A stretch of 64,000 nt of DNA, taken from assembly GCF_003385495.1 (NCBI RefSeq), contig NZ_QNUH01000005.1:240281-304280 (forward strand), read 5' to 3'. Positions 47,036 to 56,041 of this stretch are shown here, in pieces (position 1 is the first letter of the stretch; every line of letters starts with the position of its first letter). A model generated the notes under the pieces. That model saw only the letters and a program-made list of their open reading frames with translations, did not search any database and had not been told where the DNA came from. Position numbers and translations under genes: made by a program. The DNA comes from Chryseobacterium elymi. Its GTDB lineage: Bacteria > Bacteroidota > Bacteroidia > Flavobacteriales > Weeksellaceae.

Positions 47036-48943
47036 ATGAACAATAAACTCAACACAATTTTAAGCTTGTTTTTCTGCATATTCTGCATTTTCATTGAAGC
47101 CAAAATCAAGCTTCCGGCGCTGGTTTCAGACGGAATGGTTTTGCAGCGTAACCAAAAACTGAATGTTTGGGGAAAAGCTGATGCAGGAGAAAAAGTAGAA
47201 GTAAAATTCCTCAATAAAAAATATAAAACCACAGCCGACCAAAGCGGGAACTGGAAAATCACACTTCCCGAGCAGAAAGCCGGAGGTCCTTACACGATGA
47301 CCATCAATGAAATTATATTAAAAGATATTCTCATTGGTGATGTCTGGCTCGCTTCAGGGCAATCGAATATGGAACTTCCGATGCGCAGACTGACTCCGCT
47401 TTATGCGAATGAAATCAAAAATGCAAATAATCAGAACATCAGGTTTTTTACGGTTCCTCAAAAATATAATTTTAAGTCACCTCAAACTGAGCTTGATGGC
47501 GGAAAATGGGAAGCTACAAATCCACAAACGATTCTTAATTTTTCTGGAGTTGCCTATTTTTTTGCTAAAGAATTAAGTCAGAAAAATAAAGTGGCCGTTG
47601 GAATTATTCATTCCAGTTTAGGCGGTTCTCCGATTCAGGCGTGGATGGATGAAAATTCTCTGAAAAAATATCCTGAATATCTGGACGAAGCAAAAAAATG
47701 GCAGAACGATGATTTGATAAAATCTACAGAATCTGGCGAACAGGCGTTGAGCAAGGCTTGGTACGCAGAACTCGACCAAAGCGATATCGGATTAAACCAA
47801 CATTGGGAAAATTTCGACCTAAACGATTCTGATTGGAAAACAATGAACATTCCAGGTTCTTGGGAAGATAAAGAAGGTTCTTTTGAAGGTTCGGTTTGGT
47901 TCAGAAAAGAAATTAATTTAACCAAAAATCAGGCAGGAAAAGCCGCTTTTCTAAATTTAGGAAGAATAAAAGATGCAGATGTCACCTACATCAACGGAAC
48001 AAAAGTCGGAAATGTAACTTATGAATATCCGCCGCGTTGGTACGATATTCCGGCAGGCGTTTTAAGAGAAGGAAAAAACGTCATTGCTGTTAGAATTTCC
48101 AACGGAAGCGGAAAAGGGCAGTTCATCACTGACAAACCTTATTACCTCGAAATTGACGGAAATAAAATCGATTTAAAAACCGAATGGAAATTTAAAATCG
48201 GTGCTAAAATGGGAAAAATGGCTCCCGGAACTACTTTCATCCGTTGGAAACCGACCGGATTGTACAATGCAATGATTAATCCGCTTATCAATTATAGCAT
48301 CAAAGGCGCCATTTGGTATCAAGGCGAAAGCAACACCGGAAAACCAAAAGAATACGGCGATTTGCTGACCACAATGATTACCGATTGGCGAAACAAATGG
48401 AACCAGAAAGATTTGCCTTTCTTCACCGTACAATTAGCTAATTTTATGGAACCCAAAACACAGCCTATTGAAAGCAATTGGGCAGAATTAAGAGACCAAC
48501 AGCGTCAGGTTTCGCTGAAAGTTCCAAACACCGGACTTGCCGTAATTATCGATATAGGAGAGTGGAACGACATTCATCCTTTAAACAAGAAAACAGTCGG
48601 TGACAGATTGGCATTGCAGGCGCTTAAAGTTGCCGACAAAAAGAATATCATCGCAGACGGCCCGGTTTATCAGTCAATGAAAATTGAAGGAAATAAAATT
48701 ATTCTTTCCTTTAAAACCGGAACTGATGATTTTGAAAATGTTTCTGAATTGAAAGGTTTTGCCATCAAAGGAAAAGACGGAAAATACGAATGGGCAAACG
48801 CAAAAATCGAAGGCAACAATATCATTGTCTGGAACGACACCATTTCAAATCCGGTTTCAGTAAGATACGATTGGGCAGACAATCCCGACGGAAACTTAAA
48901 AAATAAAACCGGGCTTCCCGCATCGCCTTTTACTACAGAATAA
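47036..48943 (+). CDS. SGNH acetylesterase, sialate-O-acetylesterase-like with beta-sandwich insert (CE20-type)
   Basis: 635 residues; signal sequence of about 22 residues. N-terminal beta domain (LPALVSDGMVLQRNQ), then an SGNH esterase with Ser110 in ASGQSNME, oxyanion segment WYQGESN and catalytic Asp/His in NDIHPLNKK. A beta-sandwich insert (about 255-370, NQHWENFDLNDSDWKTMNIPGSW) splits the esterase domain. That insert architecture is described for the CE20 xylan acetylesterase of Xanthomonas. Genes of this type are often named sialate O-acetylesterase, but the context points to deacetylation of xylan. It follows GH127 and precedes the GPH symporter. Confidence 0.88.
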   Translation: MNNKLNTILSLFFCIFCIFIEAKIKLPALVSDGMVLQRNQKLNVWGKADAGEKVEVKFLNKKYKTTADQSGNWKITLPEQKAGGPYTMTINEIILKDILIGDVWLASGQSNMELPMRRLTPLYANEIKNANNQNIRFFTVPQKYNFKSPQTELDGGKWEATNPQTILNFSGVAYFFAKELSQKNKVAVGIIHSSLGGSPIQAWMDENSLKKYPEYLDEAKKWQNDDLIKSTESGEQALSKAWYAELDQSDIGLNQHWENFDLNDSDWKTMNIPGSWEDKEGSFEGSVWFRKEINLTKNQAGKAAFLNLGRIKDADVTYINGTKVGNVTYEYPPRWYDIPAGVLREGKNVIAVRISNGSGKGQFITDKPYYLEIDGNKIDLKTEWKFKIGAKMGKMAPGTTFIRWKPTGLYNAMINPLINYSIKGAIWYQGESNTGKPKEYGDLLTTMITDWRNKWNQKDLPFFTVQLANFMEPKTQPIESNWAELRDQQRQVSLKVPNTGLAVIIDIGEWNDIHPLNKKTVGDRLALQALKVADKKNIIADGPVYQSMKIEGNKIILSFKTGTDDFENVSELKGFAIKGKDGKYEWANAKIEGNNIIVWNDTISNPVSVRYDWADNPDGNLKNKTGLPASPFTTE

Positions 48944-49027
48944 TTAGTAAACTATATATAATAAAAAATAAAGACAGAAGATTTTAATCTATGATCTATT
49001 TGTCTGTCATCTAATATCTAATTTCAT

Positions 49028-50482
49028 ATGAATAACTCATCTCAAAAAATATCTGTCGTTGAGAAAATCGGCTACAGTTTAGGAGATTTAGCTGCCAATC
49101 TGGTATTTCAGACTTTGGTGACGTATTTAGCTTATTTTTACACAGATATTTACGGGTTAAAACCGGAAGACGCCTCTATTATCACCCTCATCGTTGGATT
49201 ATTGGCTGGTTTTGTCTTCAACCCCTTGATTGGTGCTTTGGCAGACAGAACACGAACCAAGTGGGGGAAATTCCGTCCTTGGATTTTATTAACGGCAATT
49301 CCGTTGGGTGCGGCGGCACTTTTTGCCTTCAGCACACCCGATTTTTCTTATAAAGGAAAAATGATTTATGCAGCAATTACGTACTCTGTTTTATTATTGC
49401 TTTATGCAGCCAATAATTTACCTTATGCAGCTTTAAGTGGCGTGATTACAGGCGATATGAGCGAAAGAAACAGTATTTCGTCTTACCGTTTTGTAGCCGT
49501 AATGTTTGCGCAGTTCTTCGTTCAGGTATTTATGTTACCGATTATTTTATCAGCAGGACACGGCGATAAAGCAGCCGGAATCGAGGTTGTGATGACCTGG
49601 CTGGCTGTTATCGGAACAGTAATGTTGCTCATCACTTTTCTTACCACCAAAGAAAGAGTCATTCCAAAGCCGGAGCAGGAATCTACTTTAGGTGCCGATT
49701 TAAAGGATTTAAAGAAAAACAAGCCGTGGATTATTATGTTATCTGTTACTGCATTGATTTTCATTACTTTGGCGATGAAAGGCGGTTCATATGTATATTA
49801 TTTTAATAATTATGTAGACGAAACTTCACTTCAGCAGTTTATATCACCGATTACCAATTTCTTCAATTCCGTCGGGATGAATTTCTTTGGTGAAGATGCT
49901 CGTTCAGCTGGTTTCGGACTGTTTAATGCAGGCGGAATTATTATGATGATTGTCGGGATTGCTTTTTCTAAAAAATTTGCAGACAAATATGGCAAAAAAG
50001 ATGCATTTATTGCTTCACTTTTTATTTCAACTTTATTTGTGCTGGCATTCATATTTTATCCTCCAAAATCGGTCGGATTGATGTTCCTGTCTCAGATTTT
50101 ACACGGTTTCTTTTATGGCATCGGAACGCCCTTGCTTTGGGCAATGATTGCCGATGTCGCAGATTATTCAGAATGGAAAAACAACAGACGTGCAACAGCA
50201 ATTATTTTCTCGGCAATGATGGTCGGTCTGAAAGTTGGATTAAGCATCGGAAGTTCATTAGTTGCGCTGATTATCGGAAAATACGGTTACATTTCGTCAG
50301 AAGGTGCAATGAGCGCTGTTCAGCCCGAAAGCGTTTCTACAGGAGCAAAAATGCTGGTCAGTGTATTTCCTTCCATTCCGTTCTTTTTAGCGTGTGGATT
50401 ACTGATATTTTATGAAATCAACAAGAAAAAAGAAATCGAAATCGAGCACGACCTTAAAGAAAGAAGAAAAGCGAAAGATTAA
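49028..50482 (+). CDS. GPH-family (glycoside-pentoside-hexuronide) cation symporter, probable xylo-oligosaccharide carrier
   Basis: 484 residues with about 12 membrane segments. GDLAANLVFQTLVTYLAYFYTDIYGL at the N-terminus and FNPLIGALADRTRTKWGKFRPWIL (loop 2-3) are GPH signatures, and GIGTPLLWAMIADVADYSEWKNNRRATAI is the conserved C-terminal half motif. Relatives include XynP/UidB-type carriers. The next genes encode a GH10 xylanase and a signal-less GH43, so short xylo-oligosaccharides entering the cytoplasm are the likely cargo. Start ATG at 49028, 84 bases after the esterase. Confidence 0.92.
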   Translation: MNNSSQKISVVEKIGYSLGDLAANLVFQTLVTYLAYFYTDIYGLKPEDASIITLIVGLLAGFVFNPLIGALADRTRTKWGKFRPWILLTAIPLGAAALFAFSTPDFSYKGKMIYAAITYSVLLLLYAANNLPYAALSGVITGDMSERNSISSYRFVAVMFAQFFVQVFMLPIILSAGHGDKAAGIEVVMTWLAVIGTVMLLITFLTTKERVIPKPEQESTLGADLKDLKKNKPWIIMLSVTALIFITLAMKGGSYVYYFNNYVDETSLQQFISPITNFFNSVGMNFFGEDARSAGFGLFNAGGIIMMIVGIAFSKKFADKYGKKDAFIASLFISTLFVLAFIFYPPKSVGLMFLSQILHGFFYGIGTPLLWAMIADVADYSEWKNNRRATAIIFSAMMVGLKVGLSIGSSLVALIIGKYGYISSEGAMSAVQPESVSTGAKMLVSVFPSIPFFLACGLLIFYEINKKKEIEIEHDLKERRKAKD

Positions 50483-50498
50483 AATGTAATAAAAATTT

Positions 50499-50602
50499 GG
50501 GCAGCTATTTCCGTCTTCCACTCCCGCTTTTTTATTTTTCGTTGCCTTCGACTAAGCTCAGGCATCGAAAAATAAAAAGAGCTCCGTTCAAGCCGGGCTG
50601 CG
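50499..50602. repeat. Dispersed structured repeat, family R3, copy C
   Basis: Conserved ends as in the other copies. The centre is longer and pairs as CTTTTTTATTTTTCGTTGCC with GGCATCGAAAAATAAAAAG, with CTTCGACTAAGCTCA (another dispersed repeat type) in its loop. Confidence 0.8.
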
Positions 50603-50621
50603 TGTAATTCGTCGCTAAAGA

Positions 50622-50654
50622 AGCCTTGTCAAGGTTCAAAACCTTGACAAGGCT
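50622..50654. repeat. Palindromic hairpin, family R2, copy 3
   Basis: Perfect inverted repeat AGCCTTGTCAAGGTT with its complement around a 3-base centre, 20 bases after an R3 copy, the same order as in the araB-araD gap. An open frame extending GH10 upstream would start here and is rejected for that reason. Confidence 0.85.
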
Positions 50655-50751
50655 GATTGAATTGCTGAGTGAAACGCCTTTGCGAACCCTGAAAAGTTTA
50701 GTAGTTTGGAAAATCTTCACGGACTTAGCGTTAAATATTAAAAAAATAATT

Positions 50752-51873
50752 ATGAAAAAAATAGCAACATTATTAGGAATCTTAACCTTAGCTGTCTCCT
50801 GCAAAACAGCAGGTACGGCTAGTTCTGGCACCACCTTAAAAAACGCATTTAAAGATAAATTCTATATCGGAACAGCAATGAGTCTTCCGCAGATTCATGA
50901 AACAGAGGTGAAATCTGTTGAGATTATCAAAAATCAGTTTAGTTCCATTGTTGCAGAAAACTGTATGAAATCAATGTTCCTTCAACCTGAAGAAGGGAAA
51001 TTCTTTTTCGACGATGCAGATAAATTTGTCGCTTTCGGGGAGAAAAATAAAATGTTCATCATCGGTCATACGTTGATTTGGCATTCGCAGTTACCCAAAT
51101 GGTTTTTCGTAGACAAAGGCGGAAAAGACGTTTCTCCGGAAGTTTTAAAACAAAGAATGAAAAGTCACATTACCACCGTTGTCACCCGATACAAAGGTCG
51201 CGTAAAAGGTTGGGATGTCGTCAACGAAGCCATTATGGAAGATGGAACTTACCGTAAAAGTAAATTCTACGAAATTCTGGGCGAAGAATTTATTCCTTTA
51301 GCATTTCAGTACGCTCAGGAAGCAGACCCGAATGCAGAACTCTATTACAACGATTATAACGAATGGTATTCCGGAAAAGTTCAGACCGTGAGCAAAATGG
51401 TTCAAACTCTAAAATCGAGAGGAATCCGAATAGATGGAGTAGGAATGCAGACCCACGTTGGTCTCGATACGCCAACCCTTGACGAATACGAAAAAGCAAT
51501 TCTTGACTACACAGCAAACGGCGTAAAAGTGAATGTTACTGAAATGGAAATCAGCGCACTTCCTTCACCTTGGGGAACTTCTGCCAACGTTTCCGATAAA
51601 GTAGAATATGAAGCAAAAATGAATCCTTACACAGCCGGACTTCCCGAAAATGTAAAAACAGAATGGGAAAACCGTTATCTGGATTTTTTCAGATTATTCC
51701 TGAAACATCAGGATAAAATCAGGAGAGTAACCTTGTGGGGAACTACCGATGCCCAATCCTGGAAAAATGATTTCCCGGTAAAAGGCAGAACCGATTATCC
51801 GTTACTTTTCGACCGGAATGGTGAGACAAAACCAGTGGTTGAAAAAATCATCCAATTAACAAAAGAAAAATAA
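50752..51873 (+). CDS. GH10 endo-1,4-beta-xylanase, probable lipoprotein
   Basis: 373 residues from the ATG at 50752; the frame is open from 50626, but the extra residues come from a palindromic repeat and the second start gives a proper lipoprotein signal (LAVSC, Cys17). GH10 barrel: [15 protein letters not shown], acid/base Glu159 in [27 protein letters not shown] and nucleophile Glu264 in NVTEMEIS. It cuts the xylan backbone. Lipidation would place it on a membrane, possibly the cell surface near SusCD. Located between the GPH carrier and a cytoplasmic GH43. Confidence 0.95.
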   Translation: MKKIATLLGILTLAVSCKTAGTASSGTTLKNAFKDKFYIGTAMSLPQIHETEVKSVEIIKNQFSSIVAENCMKSMFLQPEEGKFFFDDADKFVAFGEKNKMFIIGHTLIWHSQLPKWFFVDKGGKDVSPEVLKQRMKSHITTVVTRYKGRVKGWDVVNEAIMEDGTYRKSKFYEILGEEFIPLAFQYAQEADPNAELYYNDYNEWYSGKVQTVSKMVQTLKSRGIRIDGVGMQTHVGLDTPTLDEYEKAILDYTANGVKVNVTEMEISALPSPWGTSANVSDKVEYEAKMNPYTAGLPENVKTEWENRYLDFFRLFLKHQDKIRRVTLWGTTDAQSWKNDFPVKGRTDYPLLFDRNGETKPVVEKIIQLTKEK

Positions 51874-51882
51874 TGCAGCTTC

Positions 51883-51915
51883 AAACCTTATAGGTTTTCA
51901 AAACCTATAAGGTTT
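51883..51915. repeat. 33-bp palindromic hairpin, family R1, copy 4
   Basis: Same arms as the 7621 copy with one central base changed (T to C). It lies 9 bases after the GH10 stop. The following 60 bases carry a decayed CTCTCGCAGATTTAGCAAAT repeat also seen in weaker form near 59245. Confidence 0.85.
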
Positions 51916-52055
51916 AAAAAGATTAAAAAATATTTCTCTCGCAGATTTAGCAAATCAAGCAGATCCTTGATTTCATTAATCTCCAGAATTTGAGAAAATC
52001 TAATTCAATAAAATCTATCATCCATCAGTCTATTATCTAAATATCTATATTAAAA

Positions 52056-53024
52056 ATGAAAAAATCAAAATATCTGTTCCCGAAAGATTATATGGCAGAC
52101 CCGTCCGTACATGTTTTTGAAGACAAAATTTATATTTATCCGTCCCACGACCGTGAAAGTGGAATCGAAGAAAATGACAACGGAGACCATTTTGATATGA
52201 ACGATTATCACGTTTTCTCTTTGGATGATGTTGAAAACGGCGAAATCACAGACCACGGTGTCGTCCTTTCGGTAAAAGATATTCCGTGGTCTGGTAGACA
52301 GTTGTGGGATTGTGATGTGGCATTCAAAAACGGTAAATATTATATGTATTTTCCATTAAAAGATAAAAATGACATCTTCAGAATCGGTGTTGCGATAAGT
52401 GATAAACCTTATGGACCATTTATTCCGGAGAAACATCCGATGATGGGAAGTTATAGCATCGACCCTTGTATTTTTGAAGAAAACGGAAAACATTATATGT
52501 ATTTTGGTGGAATCTGGGGCGGACAATTGCAGCGTTACAGAGACAACAAAGCATTGGAGTCAGCCGTAATTCCTAATGATAACGAACCTGCAATTCCTTC
52601 AAAAGTTGTTTTATTGAGCGATGATATGCTGGAATTCGGTGAAGAACCGAAAGATGTTCTGATTCTTGACGAAAACGGAAATCCATTGCTTCACGGTGAC
52701 AAGCACCGCTTTTTCGAAGCGTCGTGGATGCACAAATACAATGGCAAATATTATTTTTCATATTCTACCGGCGACACCCATTTGATATGTTATGCAACCG
52801 GCGACAATCCTTATGGTCCCTTTACTTTTCAGGGAGAAATTCTGACGCCTGTCGTTGGATGGACAACTCATCACAGCATTGTTGAATTCAAAGGAAAATG
52901 GTATCTGTTCTTCCACGACTCAGTTCCAAGTGAAGGAAAAACCTGGCTCAGAAGTATGAAAGTTATTGAACTTGAATATGACAGCAATGGTAAAATTAAA
53001 ACCATTGAAGGTTTAGAAGAATAA
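52056..53024 (+). CDS. GH43 beta-xylosidase/arabinofuranosidase without signal peptide (cytoplasmic)
   Basis: 322 residues, a single propeller domain. The N-terminus runs straight into the first blade (SKYLFPKDYMADPSVHVF), so no signal peptide is possible, unlike the four other GH43 proteins here. Catalytic acids: Asp15 (ADPSV), Asp136 (SIDPCIF), Glu221 (FFEASWM). It resembles short GH43 enzymes that act on imported xylo- or arabinoxylo-oligosaccharides. It pairs logically with the GPH symporter two genes upstream: uptake, then hydrolysis in the cytoplasm. Confidence 0.92.
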   Translation: MKKSKYLFPKDYMADPSVHVFEDKIYIYPSHDRESGIEENDNGDHFDMNDYHVFSLDDVENGEITDHGVVLSVKDIPWSGRQLWDCDVAFKNGKYYMYFPLKDKNDIFRIGVAISDKPYGPFIPEKHPMMGSYSIDPCIFEENGKHYMYFGGIWGGQLQRYRDNKALESAVIPNDNEPAIPSKVVLLSDDMLEFGEEPKDVLILDENGNPLLHGDKHRFFEASWMHKYNGKYYFSYSTGDTHLICYATGDNPYGPFTFQGEILTPVVGWTTHHSIVEFKGKWYLFFHDSVPSEGKTWLRSMKVIELEYDSNGKIKTIEGLEE

Positions 53025-53033
53025 TCTATAAAA

Positions 53034-53076
53034 AGTCCCGAAGGAACGATTTAACGAAGGATAGGATGAAATCCTA
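53034..53076 (+). repeat. Dispersed repeat (GTCCC-gaa type), copy 2
   Basis: GTCCC-gaa-GGAAC (hairpin with one changed base) followed by the tail CGAAGGATAGGATGAAATCC, matching the copy at 7552. It directly follows the GH43 stop. Confidence 0.65.
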
Positions 53077-53086
53077 TTATCAATAG

Positions 53087-53158
53087 AAACGGGCAATGTC
53101 ATCCTGAGCTGAGTCGAAGGAAGCCCGTTTAAAGAGATACAATTTGGCTTTAGCCAAA
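53087..53158 (+). repeat. R5 hairpin with a second repeat inserted in its loop, plus a normal R5 hairpin
   Basis: Stem AAACGGGC (53087-53094) pairs with GCCCGTTT (53123-53130), but the usual TTTA loop is replaced by 28 bases containing CATCCTGAGCTGAGTCGAAG. A standard TTGGC-ttta-GCCAA hairpin follows at 53143-53158. It lies 33 bases before the GH67 start. Confidence 0.75.
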
Positions 53159-53190
53159 ACTTATTTAAATAAAAATTAAAAGAAAATCTA

Positions 53191-55224
53191 ATGCGCTATT
53201 TCCGACTGTACATCCTATTATTTCTAATGATTCCATTCTCAATTTTCGCAGAAGACGGAAGTCAGCTTTGGCTTCGCTTCCCGGCTAAGAACGGAATTTC
53301 GGCAGATAAAATTATTTCCAAAGGAAACAATCCGACTCTGAATATCGCCAAAAAAGAATTGATGAATCATTGGCAGGGTCAGGAAATTGAACTTCGAACT
53401 GACAAATCATTAAAAAATCTGAAAGGCGGTTATACCATAAAATCAGTTCAGAATAAACTGGTCATTTCTGCCGAAAAAGAAATCGGATTGTTGTACGGTG
53501 TTTACCATATTTTACGTTTACAACAGACAAAATCTGCATTGGCAAATTTGAATATTACAGAAAAACCATCATATGATGTCAGGATTCTCAACCATTGGGA
53601 TAATCTGGACGGAACGATTGAGCGCGGTTATGCCGGACATTCGCTTTGGAAATGGGAAGATTTGCCGAACACCATTTCGCCGAGATACGAAGAATATGCA
53701 AGAGCCAATGCATCTATCGGAATTAACGCAACTGTTCTTAACAATGTGAATGCTTCGCCCAATATGCTCCGAAAAGATTATCTTGAAAAAGTAAAAGCTC
53801 TCGCAGATATTTTCAGACCTTACGGAATCAAAGTTTATTTATCAGTCAATTTCTCATCACCGAAGGTTTTGGGTGGATTAGAAAATTCAGATCCTTTAAA
53901 TAAAGAGGTTCAGAAATGGTGGAAAGATAAAGCATCAGAAATTTATAAATTAATTCCTGACTTTGGAGGTTTTTTGGTGAAGGCCAATTCCGAAGGACAA
54001 CCCGGTCCGCAGGATTACGGAAGAACCCACGCAGACGGAGCCAATATGATGGCAGATGTTCTGAAACCTTACGGCGGAATTGTAATGTGGAGGGCTTTTG
54101 TGTACAGCCCAAGCAAAGAAGATCGGGCAAAACAGGCTTATCTGGAATTTGTTCCTCTTGATGGGAAATTCAGGGATAATGTTATTATTCAGATTAAAAA
54201 CGGACCAGTTGATTTTCAGCCCCGTGAAGCATTCAATCCGCTTTTTGGAGCGTTGAAAAAAACTTCCGAAATGGTTGAATTTCAGATTACTCAGGAATAT
54301 TTGGGATTCTCAAATCATCTGGTTTATCTCGCACCTTTGTTTAAGGAAACACTTGACAGCGATACCTATGCTGATGGAAAAGGCTCTACAATTGCCAAAA
54401 TTACGGACGGAACTTTAAGACCTGCAAAATTAACCGCAATTTCTGCTGTTGCCAATATTGGTGAAGATAAAAACTGGACGGGTCATCATTTTGCACAAGC
54501 CAACTGGTATGCTTTCGGACGTTTGGCTTGGAACCACAATTTGTCTTCAGAACAGATTGCTGACGAATGGATTAAAATGACATTTACGGATAATGAAAAA
54601 TTCATCAATCCAGTAAAAGAAATGATGCTGACTTCGAGAGAAACTGCCGTAGATTATATGATGCCGCTCGGTCTTCATCATATTTTCGCAGGCGGGCATC
54701 ACTATGGTCCCGAACCTTGGGGAGATTATAAAGGCGGAAGACCAGATTGGTCACCGGTGTATTATCATCAGGCTAATGCAAAGGGAATTGGTTTTGACAG
54801 AACCAAAACGGGAAGTAATGCTGTTTCACAATATTTTCCTCCACTCAATGACATCTATGGAAATATCAAAACGACTCCCGAAAACCTCATTCTCTGGTTC
54901 CATCACGTTCCGTGGGATTATCAGATGAAAAACGGCAAAACGTTCTGGGAAGAACTCTCTTACAAATATGATACAGGTGTAAAAAATGTCCGCGAGTATC
55001 AAAAAGTTTGGGAGAAAGTACAGCCTTACCTTGATGAAGAACGATTCCAACATATTCAATCGAGATTAAAGATTCAGGCTAAAGATGCCGTTTGGTGGAA
55101 AGATGCTTGTCTGCTTTATTTCCAGACCTATTCAAAAATGCCGATTCCTTACGACATAGAAAGACCGGTTCACGAACTGGAGGATTTGAAGAAAATAAAA
55201 CTGAATATGGGACATCATAATTAA
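53191..55224 (+). CDS. GH67 alpha-glucuronidase
   Basis: 677 residues; signal peptide ends SIFAE. It releases (4-O-methyl)glucuronic acid from the non-reducing end of aldouronic oligomers, complementing GH115, which also acts on internal residues. Signatures: GLLYGVYHILRLQ, RILNHWDNLDGTIERGYAGHSLW, and KANSEGQPGPQDYGRTHADGAN. Catalytic Glu268, Asp341 and Glu369 keep the spacing known for the family (acid, then the Asp/Glu pair 73 and 101 residues later). Probably periplasmic. Product enters ExuT and UxaC encoded at the other end of the locus. Confidence 0.97.
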   Translation: MRYFRLYILLFLMIPFSIFAEDGSQLWLRFPAKNGISADKIISKGNNPTLNIAKKELMNHWQGQEIELRTDKSLKNLKGGYTIKSVQNKLVISAEKEIGLLYGVYHILRLQQTKSALANLNITEKPSYDVRILNHWDNLDGTIERGYAGHSLWKWEDLPNTISPRYEEYARANASIGINATVLNNVNASPNMLRKDYLEKVKALADIFRPYGIKVYLSVNFSSPKVLGGLENSDPLNKEVQKWWKDKASEIYKLIPDFGGFLVKANSEGQPGPQDYGRTHADGANMMADVLKPYGGIVMWRAFVYSPSKEDRAKQAYLEFVPLDGKFRDNVIIQIKNGPVDFQPREAFNPLFGALKKTSEMVEFQITQEYLGFSNHLVYLAPLFKETLDSDTYADGKGSTIAKITDGTLRPAKLTAISAVANIGEDKNWTGHHFAQANWYAFGRLAWNHNLSSEQIADEWIKMTFTDNEKFINPVKEMMLTSRETAVDYMMPLGLHHIFAGGHHYGPEPWGDYKGGRPDWSPVYYHQANAKGIGFDRTKTGSNAVSQYFPPLNDIYGNIKTTPENLILWFHHVPWDYQMKNGKTFWEELSYKYDTGVKNVREYQKVWEKVQPYLDEERFQHIQSRLKIQAKDAVWWKDACLLYFQTYSKMPIPYDIERPVHELEDLKKIKLNMGHHN

Positions 55225-55267
55225 GACTCTGACACGTAAGAATCCCTTATTATATTTTTTTTCTGAT

Positions 55268-55323
55268 TTTTCTCTGAAATATTAAGATTATTAAATTAAA
55301 TGAATCTAAAATTTCAGAGAAAA
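55268..55323. repeat. Long-armed inverted repeat upstream of transaldolase
   Basis: TTTTCTCTGAAAT (55268-55280) and its exact complement ATTTCAGAGAAAA (55311-55323) are 30 bases apart. It is not part of the dispersed families seen elsewhere in the window. It could be a cruciform operator or the 3' hairpin of the GH67 transcript. Confidence 0.6.
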
Positions 55324-55338
55324 TTGTACGAACAGATA

Positions 55339-55363
55339 TTTAAGTGTAATTTTAACACTTAAA
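55339..55363 (+). promoter_or_regulatory. Predicted AraR operator upstream of transaldolase
   Basis: TTTAAGTGT-N7-ACACTTAAA, a 9-base perfect inverted repeat; written like the other sites it is AAGTGTA-ATTTT-AACACTT. It is the most symmetrical of the set and ends 21 bases before the ATG, so a bound repressor would sit in or near the transcription start. Confidence 0.6.
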
Positions 55364-55384
55364 CAAATTTAACAATATATACTT

Positions 55385-56038
55385 ATGAAATTTTTTATTG
55401 ACACTGCCAACTTAGAACAGATCAAAGAAGCCAACGAATTAGGAATTTTGGATGGTGTAACTACCAACCCGACATTGATGGCAAAAGAAGGAATCAGCGG
55501 AAACGAAGCGATCATTCAACATTACAAATACATTTGCGAAATTGTTGATGGTGCTATCTCAGCGGAAGTTCTTTCTACAACCTACGAAGAAATGATTGCA
55601 GAAGGCGAAATTCTTGCAGCGATCCATCCGAACATCGTTGTGAAAATTCCAATGATAAAAGACGGAGTAAAAGCTTTGAAATACTTTTCCAACAAAGGAA
55701 TCAAAACCAATTGCACATTAATTTTCTCTGCCGGACAAGCTCTTTTGGCAGCAAAAGCCGGTGCAAGCTATGTTTCTCCGTTCCTGGGAAGATTGGATGA
55801 TATTTCGACAGACAGTTTGAATCTTATTGAAGAAATCCGTCTTATTTTCGATAATTATGGCTACGAAACAGAGATTTTAGCAGCTTCTGTAAGACACAGT
55901 ATGCACATCATCAATTGTGCAAAAATCGGTGCTGATGTCGTGACTTGTCCGATTCAGCCGATTCTTTCTTTATTAAAACATCCTTTGACAGATTCAGGAT
56001 TGGAGCAGTTCGTCAAAGATTCACAAAAAATGCAATAA
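55385..56038 (+). CDS. fsa: Transaldolase / fructose-6-phosphate aldolase-like small transaldolase
   Basis: 217 residues, the short TalC/Fsa-type class I aldolase. [36 protein letters not shown] is the family start; Schiff-base Lys87 lies in [16 protein letters not shown] and the C-terminal segment SVRHSMHI follow. It exchanges three-carbon units between sugar phosphates. With the transketolase halves next door it completes the non-oxidative pentose phosphate pathway used for arabinose and xylose carbon. Whether it acts as transaldolase or as F6P aldolase cannot be decided here. A predicted AraR site precedes it. Confidence 0.93.
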   Translation: MKFFIDTANLEQIKEANELGILDGVTTNPTLMAKEGISGNEAIIQHYKYICEIVDGAISAEVLSTTYEEMIAEGEILAAIHPNIVVKIPMIKDGVKALKYFSNKGIKTNCTLIFSAGQALLAAKAGASYVSPFLGRLDDISTDSLNLIEEIRLIFDNYGYETEILAASVRHSMHIINCAKIGADVVTCPIQPILSLLKHPLTDSGLEQFVKDSQKMQ

Positions 56039-56041
56039 TTT

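Noticed and set aside
47036..48943. Sialic acid metabolism from the sialate-O-acetylesterase-like protein
   Set aside because: No sialidase, NanA, NanE or sialate carrier is present; the beta-sandwich insert and xylan neighbours fit a CE20-type xylan acetylesterase.
50626..50751. N-terminal extension of the GH10 xylanase
   Set aside because: It is read through an R2 palindrome and hides a good lipoprotein signal that begins at 50752.
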